A stretch of 64,000 bases of DNA from Methylobacterium frigidaeris (GTDB lineage Bacteria > Pseudomonadota > Alphaproteobacteria > Rhizobiales > Beijerinckiaceae). A program made the position numbers and the translations under genes. Shown piece after piece: positions 63,839-64,000 of this stretch (the first letter of the stretch is position 1; every line of letters starts with the position of its first letter). A model generated the notes under the pieces. The model was not told the DNA's origin. It searched no databases and saw nothing but the letters and a program-made list of their open reading frames with translations. Where the stretch lies: the NCBI RefSeq assembly GCF_022179185.1, contig NZ_BPQJ01000002.1:186001-250000 (forward strand), written 5' to 3'.

Positions 63839-64000
63839 ATGTCAGAGAAGCGGAAGCCAACTTATGACCTCGGCAGCTTCCGAGCCTGGGCTGAGAGCAG
63901 CCGCTTCCGCGTAGCGGGATCGGCCACCCGGACTGCGGCAGAGATCGGCTTCGGCGCAACCGATATGATCGAAACCATCCAGACCATGCAATGACGGCAT
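63839..64000 (+). pseudogene. mqsR: MqsR-family toxin gene, 5' part, with apparent nonsense codon
   Basis: The start MSEKRKPTYDLGSFRAWAES and ...ATRTAAEIGFGATDMIETIQ match the N-terminal half of MqsR-family mRNA interferases (KRKPTYDL...LGF...IVATIQTM). After TIQTMQ an in-frame TGA (63992-63994) stops the frame at 51 residues, followed by CGG CAT, where the family normally continues R-HFYKSMT. The window ends at base 64000, so read-on coding cannot be confirmed; if it continues, TGA replaces what is likely an Arg codon (CGA). Confidence 0.72.

Overview
The window is GC-rich, coding-dense bacterial DNA from an alphaproteobacterium, most likely Methylobacterium or a close Hyphomicrobiales relative. 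I infer this from the base composition, the HWE histidine kinase, the DUF3830/M20/BKACE catabolic genes, the FmdA-type amidase and the tandem glycine riboswitch. It is not proven, because no rRNA lies in the window. Roughly 50 protein genes, two identical tRNA-Thr genes and one riboswitch are recognisable. I see no insertion sequence, prophage, CRISPR array or replication origin.

Layout. 1-7.3 kb: a cytochrome P450 cut by the window edge, its ABC-type binding-protein partner, a PAS-GGDEF-EAL cyclic-di-GMP enzyme, a SAF-domain oxidoreductase and two VOC proteins. 7.3-13.1 kb: Kup potassium transporter, a PRISE-type reductase and a chemoreceptor. 13.2-20.3 kb: a mosaic of short divergent catabolic units (hydratase/SDR, RraA-like aldolase, flavin reductase/amidase, BKACE enzyme) with an AraC regulator and an HTH protein. 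20.3-28.8 kb: a large hybrid histidine kinase, a DUF3830/carbamoylase/dicarboxylate transporter run with a divergent LysR gene, and D-Ala-D-Ala ligase. 29.2-40.7 kb: glucan glucosyltransferase OpgH; a four-gene operon-like run (dehydrogenase, degenerate pterin-synthase homologue, glycosyltransferase, methyltransferase); then a surface-polysaccharide pair (ManC and a 1081-residue double glycosyltransferase); then cytochrome b561. 40.9-47.6 kb: ribA, bacterioferritin and its ferredoxin, a receiver-domain relic, an HWE kinase and small unknown genes. 47.9-52.1 kb: a complete polyamine-type ABC transporter. 52.1-64 kb: MgtC, NUDIX, OhrR-like, NlpC/P60, HHH protein, ECF sigma factor with a frameshifted flavodoxin partner, riboswitch-controlled dadA, COG0523 GTPase with a creatininase-family gene, MarR, SDR, and at the edge the start of an mqsR toxin gene that seems to carry a nonsense codon.

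The most unusual locus is the 31.0-34.4 kb run. Its PTPS/QueD-fold protein keeps the fold and one glutamate but lacks the catalytic Cys, the catalytic Asp/His pair and one zinc His. It is translationally coupled to a glycosyltransferase and followed by a methyltransferase, which suggests a glycosylated, methylated small molecule of unknown identity. Other notable features are three decayed genes (receiver-domain relic, frameshifted flavodoxin, truncated mqsR), a pair of identical palindromes in a divergent promoter, two terminators sharing one hairpin core, and at least eight scattered 12-15-bp tandem duplications at gene ends and linkers.
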